Below, piece after piece: positions 7,683 to 16,086 of a DNA stretch of 64,000 nt. The notes beneath the pieces are model-generated. The model was not told the origin of the DNA and ran no database searches. It saw only the letters and a list, made by a program, of their open reading frames with translations. A program made the position numbers and the translations under genes. The DNA is from an uncultured Bacteroidales bacterium. GTDB taxonomy: Bacteria > Bacteroidota > Bacteroidia > Bacteroidales > UBA932. Position 1 is the stretch's first letter; each line of letters starts with the position of its first letter. Location of the stretch: positions 1 to 64,000 of the forward strand of contig CAMJBH010000001.1 in the NCBI GenBank assembly GCA_946403855.1, given 5' to 3'.

Positions 7683-9047
7683 CTATACTTTGAAGAACCG
7701 GTCGATGTCTTTTACCGACTGAGGAAGGGCGAGGATAGCCACACGGTCGTAGTCTTCGATGCGGGTATCGCCTACAGCGATGAAAGACTCGCTCCCCCGC
7801 ACCACACCGGCAATAATCGCATTGGACGGGAAGTTCATATCTTTGAGAGCCTTTTTGGTGATCGGACTCCCGGGAGCAACCGTGTACTCTATAATCTCGG
7901 CATTACTGCCGGACATGTACTTGACAAAACGGGCACGTCCCGAAAGGGTGAACTTGAATATTCTTCCGGCGGTAACCAATTTCTTGTTGATTACCGTATC
8001 GACTCCCATTTCTTCGGCGAGGCTTATGTATTCGATATTCTCCACTTCGGCGATAGTGCGCTGGACACCGAACTTTTTGGCCACCACACACGAAAGGACA
8101 TTACTCTCGTCGCTTTCGGTGAGAGCTATAAAGGCGTCGTAATCGCGAATGCCTTCTTCGTACAGGAAATCCGAGTTGGAACCGTCACCGTTAACCACCA
8201 GCACAGACTCAGGCAACCTTTCCGAGAGAGCGATACTGCGCTCCTTGTCTTTTTCTATAATCTTGACGGCATTCATCTGCCCGGCAAGGCTGCGGGCCAC
8301 CATTTCCGCAATAGGAGTGCCTCCAAGAATCATGACCTTGGAAACAGCCTTCACAGTTTTGCCGAAATACTTCAGCAGGCTCGTCATCCCCTCTCTTTTG
8401 GAGACAGTGAACAACACATCCCCAAACTGGAACTTGGTATCGAATTTAGGAATGATTGTATTGGTGCTGCGGGAAAGCGCAATTATGCGGAACTGCGTGG
8501 TCTCCTCGGGGGTCATGGTCCGTATGAATTCCTCCATCTTGAGATCCACCATGGGAGAATCTTCATCTATTTTGAAGACCGAAATCTGCAATTTCCCGTG
8601 CGCGAAATCCATCGTGTCGGAAGAAGAGACATTCTTGAGCGAAGCAACGATTTCATTTGCGGCACTCTTTTCGGGATAGAACATGAGTTCTATGCCTAAT
8701 TCCTTGAACAGCAGTCTGTTTTCGGCGGCAAGATAGTCCTCGTCATTTATTCTGGCAATAACTTTCTTTGCCCCAAGCTGCTTGGCAAGCAAGGCGCTGA
8801 CGATATTGACCTCCTGGGTGGCGAGAGGATAAACTGCTATGAAAAGGTCGGCTTTGGACACCCCTGCATTCCTTAACGACTTGATGGAAGAAGGGCTGCC
8901 CAGGTAGGTTTCCACATCGGAATAACCGCTCAGTGCGGAAAGCCTGGAAGGATCGTTATCTATTACCGTGACCTCGTTGGACTCGGCCCTGAGCATCTTG
9001 GCCAGGTGAGAGCCGATTTCTCCGGCTCCCTCAATGACAATCTTCAT
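7683..9047 (-). CDS. trkA: Trk potassium transport regulatory NAD-binding subunit TrkA
   Basis: A 454-residue cytoplasmic protein with the full TrkA layout of two RCK_N/RCK_C pairs. The first nucleotide-binding domain begins MKIVIEGAGEIGSHLAKML and the second has VMILGGTPIAEMVARSLAG near residue 240; the RCK_C halves lie at about 135-220 and 370-454. TrkA binds NAD(H) and gates the TrkH/TrkG potassium-translocating subunit at the membrane. The usual trkH partner is not present; the DNA downstream holds the RAYT unit instead. The start overlaps the end of the glycosyltransferase gene by 17 bases, so they are co-transcribed. A GTTGGC/GCCAAC hairpin at 7604-7621 lies downstream but has no clear U-tract. 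Confidence 0.93.
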   Translation of the reverse strand: MKIVIEGAGEIGSHLAKMLRAESNEVTVIDNDPSRLSALSGYSDVETYLGSPSSIKSLRNAGVSKADLFIAVYPLATQEVNIVSALLAKQLGAKKVIARINDEDYLAAENRLLFKELGIELMFYPEKSAANEIVASLKNVSSSDTMDFAHGKLQISVFKIDEDSPMVDLKMEEFIRTMTPEETTQFRIIALSRSTNTIIPKFDTKFQFGDVLFTVSKREGMTSLLKYFGKTVKAVSKVMILGGTPIAEMVARSLAGQMNAVKIIEKDKERSIALSERLPESVLVVNGDGSNSDFLYEEGIRDYDAFIALTESDESNVLSCVVAKKFGVQRTIAEVENIEYISLAEEMGVDTVINKKLVTAGRIFKFTLSGRARFVKYMSGSNAEIIEYTVAPGSPITKKALKDMNFPSNAIIAGVVRGSESFIAVGDTRIEDYDRVAILALPQSVKDIDRFFKV

Positions 9048-10080
9048 AACGCCTTAAATAATTAAAAATTCCTTTTCCCCTGAGAAAACTTTGCAATATA
9101 ATGCAAATTTTCCAATATCCTTCAATTCCGGATTTCCCGGTCACCGTCCTGCTGGCCTCGCCGCGAAGCTTACGCCACCCACTATGCGCCCTCCAGACAG
9201 CCTTGAAAGCGGCAATACGGCCGGTCAGCAGGTACACCAACGCAGACATTCCGTCCAGCAGCAAGCGCATGAAAATGACCAGACGGGCCTTGGCGGGACC
9301 TGCCGTGAAGGGCAGGTTATTGTCGAGCAAAAGCAAATTGTTCCGGTAATTGAGCTCCAGCTTGAAAGGAGAATCCGGAGCAAGGGTACCTCCGCCCAGA
9401 TGCCACACGGTGCTCTGCGGCACTACTTCTACAGAGTATCCCAGCCGCTGAGCCCTCCAGCAATAATCAATCTCCTCCATGTGGGCAAAAAAACGGTCGT
9501 CAAAGCCCCCCAGTTCCTTCCACAGAGAGGCACGGGTCACCATACAGGCCCCGCTTACCCACATCACTTTTGCCGTTTCGTCATATTGTCCGGTGTCCGT
9601 TTCGGTACGCTTGAGGACACGTCCGCGGCAAAAAGGGTAGCCGAAACGGTCCAGAAGGCCTCCGGCGGCACCCGCGTACTCAAAGCGGTCACTGCGTTCA
9701 AAGCTTCCGGAAGCAGTTTGAATCAAAGCATGAAGCTTGGGGCCGCACACGCCGCAGCGGGGGTTGGCGTCCATATATTCGACCAAAGGCTCAAGCCAGC
9801 CGGAAGAGACTTCTATGTCGGAATTGATGAGTACGTAATACTCTGCATCTACTTGGGCAAGAGCACGGTTGTAGCCGCCTGTAAAGCCGTAATTCTGACC
9901 GAGTGCTATGATACGCAGCCCGGGGAACGCCTCTGCCGCCCATGCCAGAGATCCGTCGGAAGAGCCGCTGTCTGCAAGCACTACCTCAGCACCGGCGGGA
10001 CAAGAAGCGACCAGCGAGGGCAGAAACGCCTTCAGGTAACGCTCCGTGTTCCAGTTCAGAATTACGACGGCCGTTTTCAT
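9031..10080 (-). CDS. Glycosyltransferase family 2, rhamnosyltransferase-like
   Basis: A 349-residue GT-A fold enzyme. It opens MKTAVVILNWNTERYL, has LADSGSSDGS near residue 35 for nucleotide-sugar binding, LINSDIEV near residue 90 as the DxD-equivalent, and HMEEIDYCWRAQRLGY near residue 215 holding the likely catalytic acidic pair. This pattern is that of the WsaF/RfbF-like GT2 group that adds sugars to surface polysaccharides. A hydrophobic stretch near residues 265-290 suggests membrane association. It lies between slyD (6 bases) and trkA (17-base overlap), an operon that does not reveal its substrate. Confidence 0.88.
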   Translation of the reverse strand: MKTAVVILNWNTERYLKAFLPSLVASCPAGAEVVLADSGSSDGSLAWAAEAFPGLRIIALGQNYGFTGGYNRALAQVDAEYYVLINSDIEVSSGWLEPLVEYMDANPRCGVCGPKLHALIQTASGSFERSDRFEYAGAAGGLLDRFGYPFCRGRVLKRTETDTGQYDETAKVMWVSGACMVTRASLWKELGGFDDRFFAHMEEIDYCWRAQRLGYSVEVVPQSTVWHLGGGTLAPDSPFKLELNYRNNLLLLDNNLPFTAGPAKARLVIFMRLLLDGMSALVYLLTGRIAAFKAVWRAHSGWRKLRGEASRTVTGKSGIEGYWKICIILQSFLRGKGIFNYLRRYEDCH

Positions 10081-10086
10081 CGGCCC

Positions 10087-10701
10087 TTAGTCTTTGCAAC
10101 CGCAGTCGCAGCCATCGCCTTTCTCGTGGCAGCAGCCTTCGCCATGGTGACACTCGCCTTCGCCGTGGTGACACTCGCCTTCGCCATGGTGGCAGTGGCC
10201 GCATCCCTCCTCAGGAGGAAGGTACTCGCCGTGAAGTCCCTCGCGGAGTTCCTTCTCGGTAGCCTCACGCACAGATTCCACTTTACCTTTGAAATTGAGG
10301 GTCTTGCCTGCCATGGGATGATTGAAATCCATGGTCACGGTATCCTCGGTCACGGACGCCACGGTGCCCTGTACCACCTGGCCCTCGGAATTAAGCATGG
10401 GAAGTGTGCGGCCCACGACGAGAAGATCCTCGCGGACTTTGCCATCCACCTCGAATGCCTTCAGGGGCAGGCGCACCAGATAATTAGGATTATATGTGCC
10501 GTATCCTTCTTCCGGGGTCAGCGTGAAGGCGAACTCGTCTCCCTCGTCCTTGCCGTGTACTGCGTCCTCGAATTTCGGCAGCAGCATACCGGTTCCGTGA
10601 ATGTACTGCAGAGGGGCCTCTGCACCGGCCTTGTCGGCAGTACGGCCTTCAACCTCCAACTCGTAGCTCAACGCTACAACTTTATTCTTATCAATTTTCA
10701 T
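10087..10701 (-). CDS. slyD: FKBP-type peptidyl-prolyl isomerase SlyD with His/Cys metal-binding tail
   Basis: A 204-residue SlyD-type isomerase and chaperone. The FKBP part has YIHGTGMLLPKFEDAVHGK and the flap insertion starting ALTPEEGYG-like (LTPEEGYGTYNPN). NFNHPMAGKTL-type motif appears as MDFNHPMAGKTLNF. The last 40 residues are rich in His, Cys and Gly, with three copies of a GE/GC-C-HHGE unit coded by a 21-bp tandem repeat at about 10141-10200. In other bacteria this tail binds Ni, Zn or Cu and can supply nickel to hydrogenase maturation; no such partners are nearby. A -7 promoter box lies 19 bases upstream, facing away from the DUF1846 gene promoter. First gene of a slyD-glycosyltransferase-trkA operon. 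Confidence 0.93.
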   Translation of the reverse strand: MKIDKNKVVALSYELEVEGRTADKAGAEAPLQYIHGTGMLLPKFEDAVHGKDEGDEFAFTLTPEEGYGTYNPNYLVRLPLKAFEVDGKVREDLLVVGRTLPMLNSEGQVVQGTVASVTEDTVTMDFNHPMAGKTLNFKGKVESVREATEKELREGLHGEYLPPEEGCGHCHHGEGECHHGEGECHHGEGCCHEKGDGCDCGCKD

Positions 10702-10719
10702 TTTTTTGTTTTAAAGCTA

Positions 10720-10727
10720 CAAAGTTA
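10720..10727 (-). promoter_or_regulatory. -7 box for slyD
   Basis: The reverse strand reads TAACTTTG (TAnnTTTG), 18 bases before the slyD ATG. It is separated by only 12 bases from the oppositely directed -7 box at 10740-10747. Confidence 0.5.
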
Positions 10728-10739
10728 ATCATTTTTCAG

Positions 10740-10747
10740 TATATTTG
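10740..10747 (+). promoter_or_regulatory. -7 box for the DUF1846 gene
   Basis: TATATTTG matches TAnnTTTG and ends 8 bases before the ATG at 10756. The mRNA start should therefore be almost at the start codon, giving a leaderless or nearly leaderless transcript. Confidence 0.5.
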
Positions 10748-10755
10748 TAGTCCGT

Positions 10756-12231
10756 ATGAAATACGGATTCGACAGCGAGAAATATCTCAAAATTCAATCA
10801 GAACATATCAAGGAACGGATCGCCCGGTTCGGGGATAAACTGTACCTAGAGTTCGGAGGCAAACTATTCGACGACAACCATGCCAGCCGTGTGCTTCCCG
10901 GCTTCAGACCCGATAACAAGCTTCGCATGCTCATGCAGCTCTCGTCCGAGGCCGAGATCATAATAGTCATCAGCGCAACGGATATCGAAAAGAACAAGAT
11001 CCGCAGCGACCTTGGCATAACTTACGATATGGACGTGCTGCGGCTGAGGGAAGAATTCGAAAACCGCGGCCTGCTTGTCAACTCGGTTGTAATCACCCAT
11101 TACAACGGACAAGCGAGCGCCGACGCCTACCGCACGCGCCTGGAAAGGATGGGAATCACCGTCTATTACCACCACACCATCGAAGGGTATCCCAACAACG
11201 TGACCCTCATCGACTCCGACGAAGGATTCGGCAGGAACGACTATGTCCGCACCACCAGGCCGCTCGTAGTCGTTACGGCCCCCGGCCCCGGCAGCGGCAA
11301 GATGGCCGTATGCCTCAGCCAGCTTTACCAGGAGCACAAACGCGGCATCAAGGCCGGCTATGCCAAATTCGAGACTTTCCCGGTGTGGAACCTCCCGCTC
11401 AAGCACCCCATCAACCTCGCATACGAAGCTGCGACAGCCGACCTCAACGACGTCAACATGATAGACCCGTTCCATCTGGAGGCCTACGGCAAAACCGCTG
11501 TCAATTACAATCGCGACATCGAGATTTTCCCCGTCCTGAACGCCTTGTTCGAAGGCATCTACGGTGAAAATCCGTACAAATCACCCACTGACATGGGTGT
11601 CAATATGCTCGGCTTCTGCATAAGCGACGAAGAAGTGTGCAGCAATGCCGCCAAGGACGAAATAGTGCGCCGCTACTACGAAGCCCTGCGCAAACTTGCC
11701 GAAGGCAACGGCACCGAGGGAGAAGTCACCAAGACAGCCCTGCTCATGCGCCAGGCCGGAATCACCACCGCATGGCGCAAGACCACCGTCGCCGCTTATG
11801 AGCGCAGCCTCGAGACCGGAGTCGCTTCCGCGGCCATAGAACTGTCCGACGGGACCATCATCACGGCCAAGACCTCCCCGCTGCTGGGCCCCAGCGCCGC
11901 CTTGATTCTCAACGCCACTAAGCATCTGGCCGACATCGACCACAACATCCGCCTCATCCCACAGGAGATGATCGAGCCCATCGCCAGGACCAAAGTTTCG
12001 TTCCTGCACGGGCATAATCCGCGCCTGCATACCGACGAAGTGCTCGTGGCCCTGTCCATGCTCAGCACGACCGACGAGAACTGCCGCCGCGCACTTGAGA
12101 CCTTACCGCTCCTCGAAGGATGCCAAGTCCACTCCAGTGTATTGCTCAGTGAAGTGGACCGCAAAACTTTCAAGAAACTGGGCGTAGGCCTTACCTGCGA
12201 CCCGGTCAAGAAAAACAAGACCTCAGTCTAG
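10756..12231 (+). CDS. DUF1846 (UPF0371) family protein
   Basis: A 491-residue protein of the normal family length. It begins MKYGFDSEKYLKIQSEHI, continues with GKLFDDNHASRVLPGF, and has APGPGSGKMAVCLSQLY near residue 175, a P-loop-like nucleotide-binding segment. The family is widespread in Firmicutes and Bacteroidota, structures are known, but no reaction has been established. It is monocistronic, with a promoter box directly at its start, and its stop overlaps by 4 bases the stop of the convergent transporter gene. Confidence 0.9.
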   Translation: MKYGFDSEKYLKIQSEHIKERIARFGDKLYLEFGGKLFDDNHASRVLPGFRPDNKLRMLMQLSSEAEIIIVISATDIEKNKIRSDLGITYDMDVLRLREEFENRGLLVNSVVITHYNGQASADAYRTRLERMGITVYYHHTIEGYPNNVTLIDSDEGFGRNDYVRTTRPLVVVTAPGPGSGKMAVCLSQLYQEHKRGIKAGYAKFETFPVWNLPLKHPINLAYEAATADLNDVNMIDPFHLEAYGKTAVNYNRDIEIFPVLNALFEGIYGENPYKSPTDMGVNMLGFCISDEEVCSNAAKDEIVRRYYEALRKLAEGNGTEGEVTKTALLMRQAGITTAWRKTTVAAYERSLETGVASAAIELSDGTIITAKTSPLLGPSAALILNATKHLADIDHNIRLIPQEMIEPIARTKVSFLHGHNPRLHTDEVLVALSMLSTTDENCRRALETLPLLEGCQVHSSVLLSEVDRKTFKKLGVGLTCDPVKKNKTSV

Positions 12232-13628
12232 GACTGCTGGTTCGAGAGTTTCTTTTCGCTGGAAATCAACAGTGCGCAAAGGCCGACGCCGATAAGCGCA
12301 CCGATTGCAACCGACAACATGGCCGCATCCCAAGAACTGCCGTGAGCAATTCCGCCGACGACAATCTTGGAGCACACTGCATCACCGACCAGATAGCCGA
12401 AGAGGCCCACGAAGCCGGCGGCTGTGCCTGCCGCATTCTTAGGTACGAGATTCAGTGCCTGCACGCCAGTGAGAGCCACAGGACCGTAGATAAAGAAACC
12501 TATAAGGCAAAGCGCCACATAGACCAGCACCTTCTGGGCTGAAGGACCGACCTGGATAATTTCGGCGCCCACCATCCAGTAGAGCAGCACGCCGAGGGCG
12601 CAAAGGAACATGCATATAACATTCATCGGAGCGCAGCGTCCTTTGAAAATCTTGGACGTAGCCCAGCCGCAGGCTATAGTACCGACGGCACCTACTATAT
12701 TATGCACGGAGAAAGCCACCTTGCTTTCGTCAGCAGTCATAATACCCTTAGTCTGCAAGTATGTGGGAGCCCAGTCACCAATCCCATAACGCACCATGTA
12801 CACGGCGACATTGGAGATGGCCACAATCCAAAGAAGCTTGTTTTTGAGCACATAGTCCACGAACAAGGTCTTGAAAGGAAGCTTTTCGTCTGCTGCGCCC
12901 TTGGATTTGAGGCCGCTGTGATCGTTTCTCCAGTCAGCTACCGAAGGAAGTCCGCAGGACTCCGGGGTGTCCCGGATCGCCCACCAGCAGAACAAGGCTA
13001 TCAGGATAGCAATGATCGCAGGGAATACGAAATTGCCCCTCCAGGTCTGGACCACGCCCAGGTCGGCGGCAAGCGCTACGCCGGCGATGGCCAGGAAGCC
13101 GAGCGAGAAACTACCGATAGTATGGGAAACGTTCCAAACGCTCATTTTGAAGCTGCGTTCGTTTTGGCTGAACCAATGGGCCATTATGCGCCCGCAAGGG
13201 GGCCATCCAAAGCCGCTCAGCCACCCCACGACGAGCATAAGCACGAAAATTATGACTGTATTGACAGCTGTGTTGGGGCCGAAAGGAATGAGGCCGACGG
13301 CCATCATGGTAAGCGCGGAGAGGACCAGACCGATGCAAAGGAATTTACGGGAGTCGGAACGGTCGGACACGCTGCCCATCACAAATTTGCTGAAGGCATA
13401 TGCAATGGACACCGCAGACATGGCAAGTCCCACTTTGCCGGCATCGAGAATGCCGTCTTTGATCATGTCAGGAGATGCTAGTGCAAGGTTCTTTCGAACG
13501 AGATAGTATGCAGCATATCCCAGGAACGCTCCAAGGAACACCTTCAGCCTCATCGCTTTATATTCTTTATCTACTTTTTCTGCCGGGATTTGTGCCTTCG
13601 GCTTGGGCGGATCTAGAAAACGAGCCAT
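12228..13628 (-). CDS. MFS organophosphate:phosphate antiporter, GlpT/UhpT type
   Basis: A 466-residue, twelve-helix inner-membrane transporter. It has YAAYYLVRKNLALASP near residue 40 and GSVSDRSDSRKFL in the first cytoplasmic loop, both typical of the organophosphate:phosphate antiporter family. GWPPCGRIMAHWFSQNERS near residue 145 carries the conserved loop. These carriers swap inorganic phosphate for sugar phosphates or glycerol 3-phosphate. The exact substrate cannot be read from the sequence, although GlpT-like is most likely. No glycerol-phosphate enzyme lies beside it. It is divergent from grpE. Confidence 0.87.
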   Translation of the reverse strand: MARFLDPPKPKAQIPAEKVDKEYKAMRLKVFLGAFLGYAAYYLVRKNLALASPDMIKDGILDAGKVGLAMSAVSIAYAFSKFVMGSVSDRSDSRKFLCIGLVLSALTMMAVGLIPFGPNTAVNTVIIFVLMLVVGWLSGFGWPPCGRIMAHWFSQNERSFKMSVWNVSHTIGSFSLGFLAIAGVALAADLGVVQTWRGNFVFPAIIAILIALFCWWAIRDTPESCGLPSVADWRNDHSGLKSKGAADEKLPFKTLFVDYVLKNKLLWIVAISNVAVYMVRYGIGDWAPTYLQTKGIMTADESKVAFSVHNIVGAVGTIACGWATSKIFKGRCAPMNVICMFLCALGVLLYWMVGAEIIQVGPSAQKVLVYVALCLIGFFIYGPVALTGVQALNLVPKNAAGTAAGFVGLFGYLVGDAVCSKIVVGGIAHGSSWDAAMLSVAIGALIGVGLCALLISSEKKLSNQQS

Positions 13629-13684
13629 CTGATATTAGTTTAGAATTATTCCGTAAAGATAATCATAAGTTTTCAAATATGACA

Positions 13685-13716
13685 TTGTGTCAGTGGCAAA
13701 ATAATTGATACCTTTG
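13685..13716 (+). promoter_or_regulatory. Promoter for grpE-dnaJ
   Basis: TTG (13685-13687, in context ATTG) is followed after 21 bases by TACCTTTG (13709-13716), a full TAnnTTTG match. It lies 18 bases before the GrpE ATG. No CIRCE inverted repeat was seen. Confidence 0.6.
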
Positions 13717-13734
13717 CAGCAAAAATACTCAGAA

Positions 13735-14262
13735 ATGGAAGAGAAAGATATAAAAGAAACTGCTGCAGAGCAGCCCGAGAAGGCATCGAAGAAGAAAAAA
13801 GACAACCAGCTCCAGAAAAAAATCGAAGAGCTCGATGACAAATTGTCCCGCGAGCATGACTCATACGTTCGTTTGTATGCGGAATTCGAAACATACCGCC
13901 GCCGCACGTCCGAAGAGAAACTGGCCCTGGTAGGTTCAGCAGCCGCAGACACCATCAAGGGTTTGCTGCCCGTGCTGGACGATTGCGAGCGCGCACTGCA
14001 GATACTGGAAAAGTCTTCAGACGAAGCCGCCAAAGAAGGCACTTTGCTTATATATAATAAATTGATGGAATACCTCAAGACCCGCGGGCTCACCCGCATC
14101 GAGGCCAAGGGGCAAAAGTTTGACACCGACTTCCACGAGGCTGTGACCCAGTTCCCCGCTCCCAGCGAGGACATGAAGGGCATGGTGATAGACGTCGTCC
14201 AGACCGGATACCTCTTGAACGGAAAGGTCTTAAGGTATGCCAAAGTTGTTGTAGGAGCATAA
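13735..14262 (+). CDS. grpE: Nucleotide exchange factor GrpE
   Basis: A 175-residue co-chaperone that speeds ADP release from DnaK. The start MEEKDIKET is placed downstream of the promoter box; the ATG-like upstream option would fall inside that box. An acidic then lysine-rich N-terminal region leads into a long coiled coil with [15 protein letters not shown] near residue 50. A C-terminal beta domain has [21 protein letters not shown], the conserved GrpE signature. dnaJ begins 4 bases after its stop. dnaK is not in the window. Confidence 0.95.
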   Translation: MEEKDIKETAAEQPEKASKKKKDNQLQKKIEELDDKLSREHDSYVRLYAEFETYRRRTSEEKLALVGSAAADTIKGLLPVLDDCERALQILEKSSDEAAKEGTLLIYNKLMEYLKTRGLTRIEAKGQKFDTDFHEAVTQFPAPSEDMKGMVIDVVQTGYLLNGKVLRYAKVVVGA

Positions 14263-14266
14263 CGAA

Positions 14267-15442
14267 ATGGCAGAAAAAAGAGACTACTACGAGGTCCTAG
14301 GGCTCGATAAGAGCGCATCGGCCGACGACATAAAGGCTGCTTACAGGAAAGCGGCCTTGAAATGGCACCCCGACCGCTGGGTGAGCGGCACCGATGCCGA
14401 GAAGAAGACAGCTGAAGAGAAATTCAAGGAAGCTTCTGAGGCCTATTCTGTGCTAAGCGACCCCGACAAGAAGGCAAAATACGACCAGTTCGGTTTTGCC
14501 GGAGTGGAAGGAGCCGGGGCACAGGACTGGAGCCAGGGATTCGGCAGTCTGAACGACATTCTCAACAATTTGTTCGGCGGAGCTTTCGGCGGCGCATTCA
14601 GCGGATTCGGAGGTTTCGGCGGATTTGGCGGCGGACAGCAGGGAGCCCGCACAATGCGCGGCCGCGATATACGCACACGCGTCCGTCTGACCCTAGAAGA
14701 GATAGCAAAAGGATGCACCAAAGAGGTATCCATCGAGCGCAACAGGCCATGCCCTGAGTGTGGCGGCCGCGGCGCCAAAAACAGCAGCGACATCAAGACC
14801 TGCCCTACCTGCCACGGCACCGGCCAGGTTCAGAACGTCGTCAATTCCCTCTTCGGACGCACAATGACCTATACCACCTGTCCGCAGTGCCACGGTGAGG
14901 GCAGGATCGTATCCAACCCTTGTCCCCGGTGCAAAGGAACCGGACTTGAGCGCAAACGCGAAACAGTGCAGGTGAAAGTGCCCGCCGGAGTAGAGGACGG
15001 AATGCAGCTGACAATAAGGGGCGAGGGACACGCAGCGGCACGCGACGGCGTTAACGGCGACCTGCTCGTCATCATCGAGGAACAGCCGCATCCTCAGCTC
15101 AAGCGCCAGGGAGCCGATTTGTTCTACACACGGGTCATCAGCGTCCCTGAGGCGATGCTGGGAACAGAAATACAGATTCCGACTCTCGACGGAGGCCAAA
15201 AGCTCAAAGTCGATGCCGGCACCCAATCGGGAACCATAATACGGCTGCGCGGAAAAGGCATGCCCCAGATGGGCAGCTACGGCAAGGGCGACCTGTACGT
15301 GAAGATTTTGGTCTGGATCCCCCGCAAACTCAGCCGAAGCGAGAAGGAGGCTGTCGAGGCAATGCGCACAAGCAGCAGCTTCAGGCCCGATCCGAACCGC
15401 GACGACCGCGAATTATTCGAAAAAGAGAGCAAATATTTTTAA
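14267..15442 (+). CDS. dnaJ: Chaperone DnaJ
   Basis: A 391-residue type-I J-protein with all four parts. The J domain (1-70) opens [15 protein letters not shown] and has the HPD tripeptide in KWHPDRW. A Gly/Phe region lies at about 80-125. The zinc domain at about 140-225 has four CxxCxGxG motifs: [24 protein letters not shown] and CPRCKGTG. The C-terminal substrate-binding domain follows. It stimulates DnaK ATPase and delivers unfolded clients. Co-transcribed with grpE. No terminator follows; the rplS promoter starts within its last codons. Confidence 0.96.
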   Translation: MAEKRDYYEVLGLDKSASADDIKAAYRKAALKWHPDRWVSGTDAEKKTAEEKFKEASEAYSVLSDPDKKAKYDQFGFAGVEGAGAQDWSQGFGSLNDILNNLFGGAFGGAFSGFGGFGGFGGGQQGARTMRGRDIRTRVRLTLEEIAKGCTKEVSIERNRPCPECGGRGAKNSSDIKTCPTCHGTGQVQNVVNSLFGRTMTYTTCPQCHGEGRIVSNPCPRCKGTGLERKRETVQVKVPAGVEDGMQLTIRGEGHAAARDGVNGDLLVIIEEQPHPQLKRQGADLFYTRVISVPEAMLGTEIQIPTLDGGQKLKVDAGTQSGTIIRLRGKGMPQMGSYGKGDLYVKILVWIPRKLSRSEKEAVEAMRTSSSFRPDPNRDDRELFEKESKYF

Positions 15443-15448
15443 AAATTG

Positions 15449-15479
15449 TTTGCTAACTGAAAAATAATTTCTACATTTG
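15449..15479 (+). promoter_or_regulatory. Promoter for rplS
   Basis: TTTG (15449-15452), a 19-base spacer and TACATTTG (15472-15479) match the Bacteroidota housekeeping consensus at both elements. Confidence 0.75.
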
Positions 15480-15484
15480 CAGTC

Positions 15485-15546
15485 CCAAATAAGCAGCCTC
15501 TCGTTGAACGGTTCAGTGACGCTGCGATTTATATTGAAATTTTGTT
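15485..15546 (+). promoter_or_regulatory. Untranslated leader of rplS, possible L19 autoregulatory element
   Basis: About 60 bases separate the predicted start of transcription from the rplS ATG, longer than most leaders in this window. GCAGC (15493-15497) and GCTGC (15521-15525) can pair and enclose a 23-base loop. Ribosomal-protein leaders often bind their own product, but no known family was matched by eye. Confidence 0.3.
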
Positions 15547-15927
15547 ATGGATTTAATTAAATTGGTGGAGGACTCCTTCTCGCAGAACAAAGCCGCCTCC
15601 TATCCTGAATTCAAGGCCGGTGACACCATCACCGTTACCTACAGGATCAAAGAAGGTGACAAGGACAGACTTCAGAACTTCCGCGGTGTAGTTATCCAGA
15701 TTTGTGGAGCTACTCCTTATACCAGGACTTTCACAGTCCGCAAGGTATCCAACGGCATCGGTGTCGAAAGGATTTTCCCTTACGAGAGTCCCTTTATCGA
15801 CAAGATCGAAGTCAACAAGGTAGGTAAGGTCCGCAGAGCACGTATCTTCTATCTCCGCAACCTCTCCGGCAAGAAGGCCCGTATCAAGGAAGCCAAGAGG
15901 GCTGTAAAGGAAGCCTCCGCCGAATAG
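15547..15927 (+). CDS. rplS: 50S ribosomal protein L19
   Basis: A 126-residue basic protein. [18 protein letters not shown] and [11 protein letters not shown] lie near residues 23-50, and the signature [19 protein letters not shown] near residue 75 identifies L19, which sits at the 30S-50S interface. A lysine/arginine-rich C-terminal helix is slightly extended relative to the E. coli protein. It is transcribed from its own consensus promoter, with a tRNA-Arg gene following and a strong terminator after that. Confidence 0.97.
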   Translation: MDLIKLVEDSFSQNKAASYPEFKAGDTITVTYRIKEGDKDRLQNFRGVVIQICGATPYTRTFTVRKVSNGIGVERIFPYESPFIDKIEVNKVGKVRRARIFYLRNLSGKKARIKEAKRAVKEASAE

Positions 15928-15955
15928 GACTATAGCAAGGCAAGACCTTGCAAAC

Positions 15956-16029
15956 GGCTCCTTAGCTCAATTGAATAGAGCATTTGACTACGGATCAAAA
16001 GGTTACAGGTTTGAGTCCTGTAGGAGTCA
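15956..16029 (+). tRNA. tRNA-Arg (anticodon ACG)
   Basis: A 74-base cloverleaf: acceptor GGCTCCT pairs with AGGAGTC (one G-U), D stem GCTC/GAGC, anticodon stem TTTGA/TCAAA around CTACGGA with anticodon ACG, and T stem ACAGG/CCTGT around TTTGAGT. Discriminator base A at 16029. CCA is not encoded. It reads CGN arginine codons after A34-to-inosine editing. Confidence 0.93.
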
Positions 16030-16032
16030 CAC

Positions 16033-16076
16033 AAAAGAGCCAGAATTCTGAAATCAGGATTCTGGCTCTTTTTTAT
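16033..16076. terminator. Strong bidirectional terminator after rplS-tRNA-Arg and preA
   Basis: An 18-bp stem with one G-U pair (16033-16050 with 16055-16072) around the loop AAAT. The stem itself gives A and T runs on both sides, continued by TTTT on the plus strand. It can end rightward transcription from the tRNA and leftward transcription from the preA-like gene, whose stop is at 16087. Confidence 0.85.
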
Positions 16077-16086
16077 TATGCTTTAA

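Noticed and set aside
9091..10728. Long forward open frame opposite the glycosyltransferase and slyD genes
   Set aside because: It spans two well-supported reverse-strand genes, and its product is low-complexity where it crosses the slyD repeat. GC-rich codon bias explains the absence of stops.
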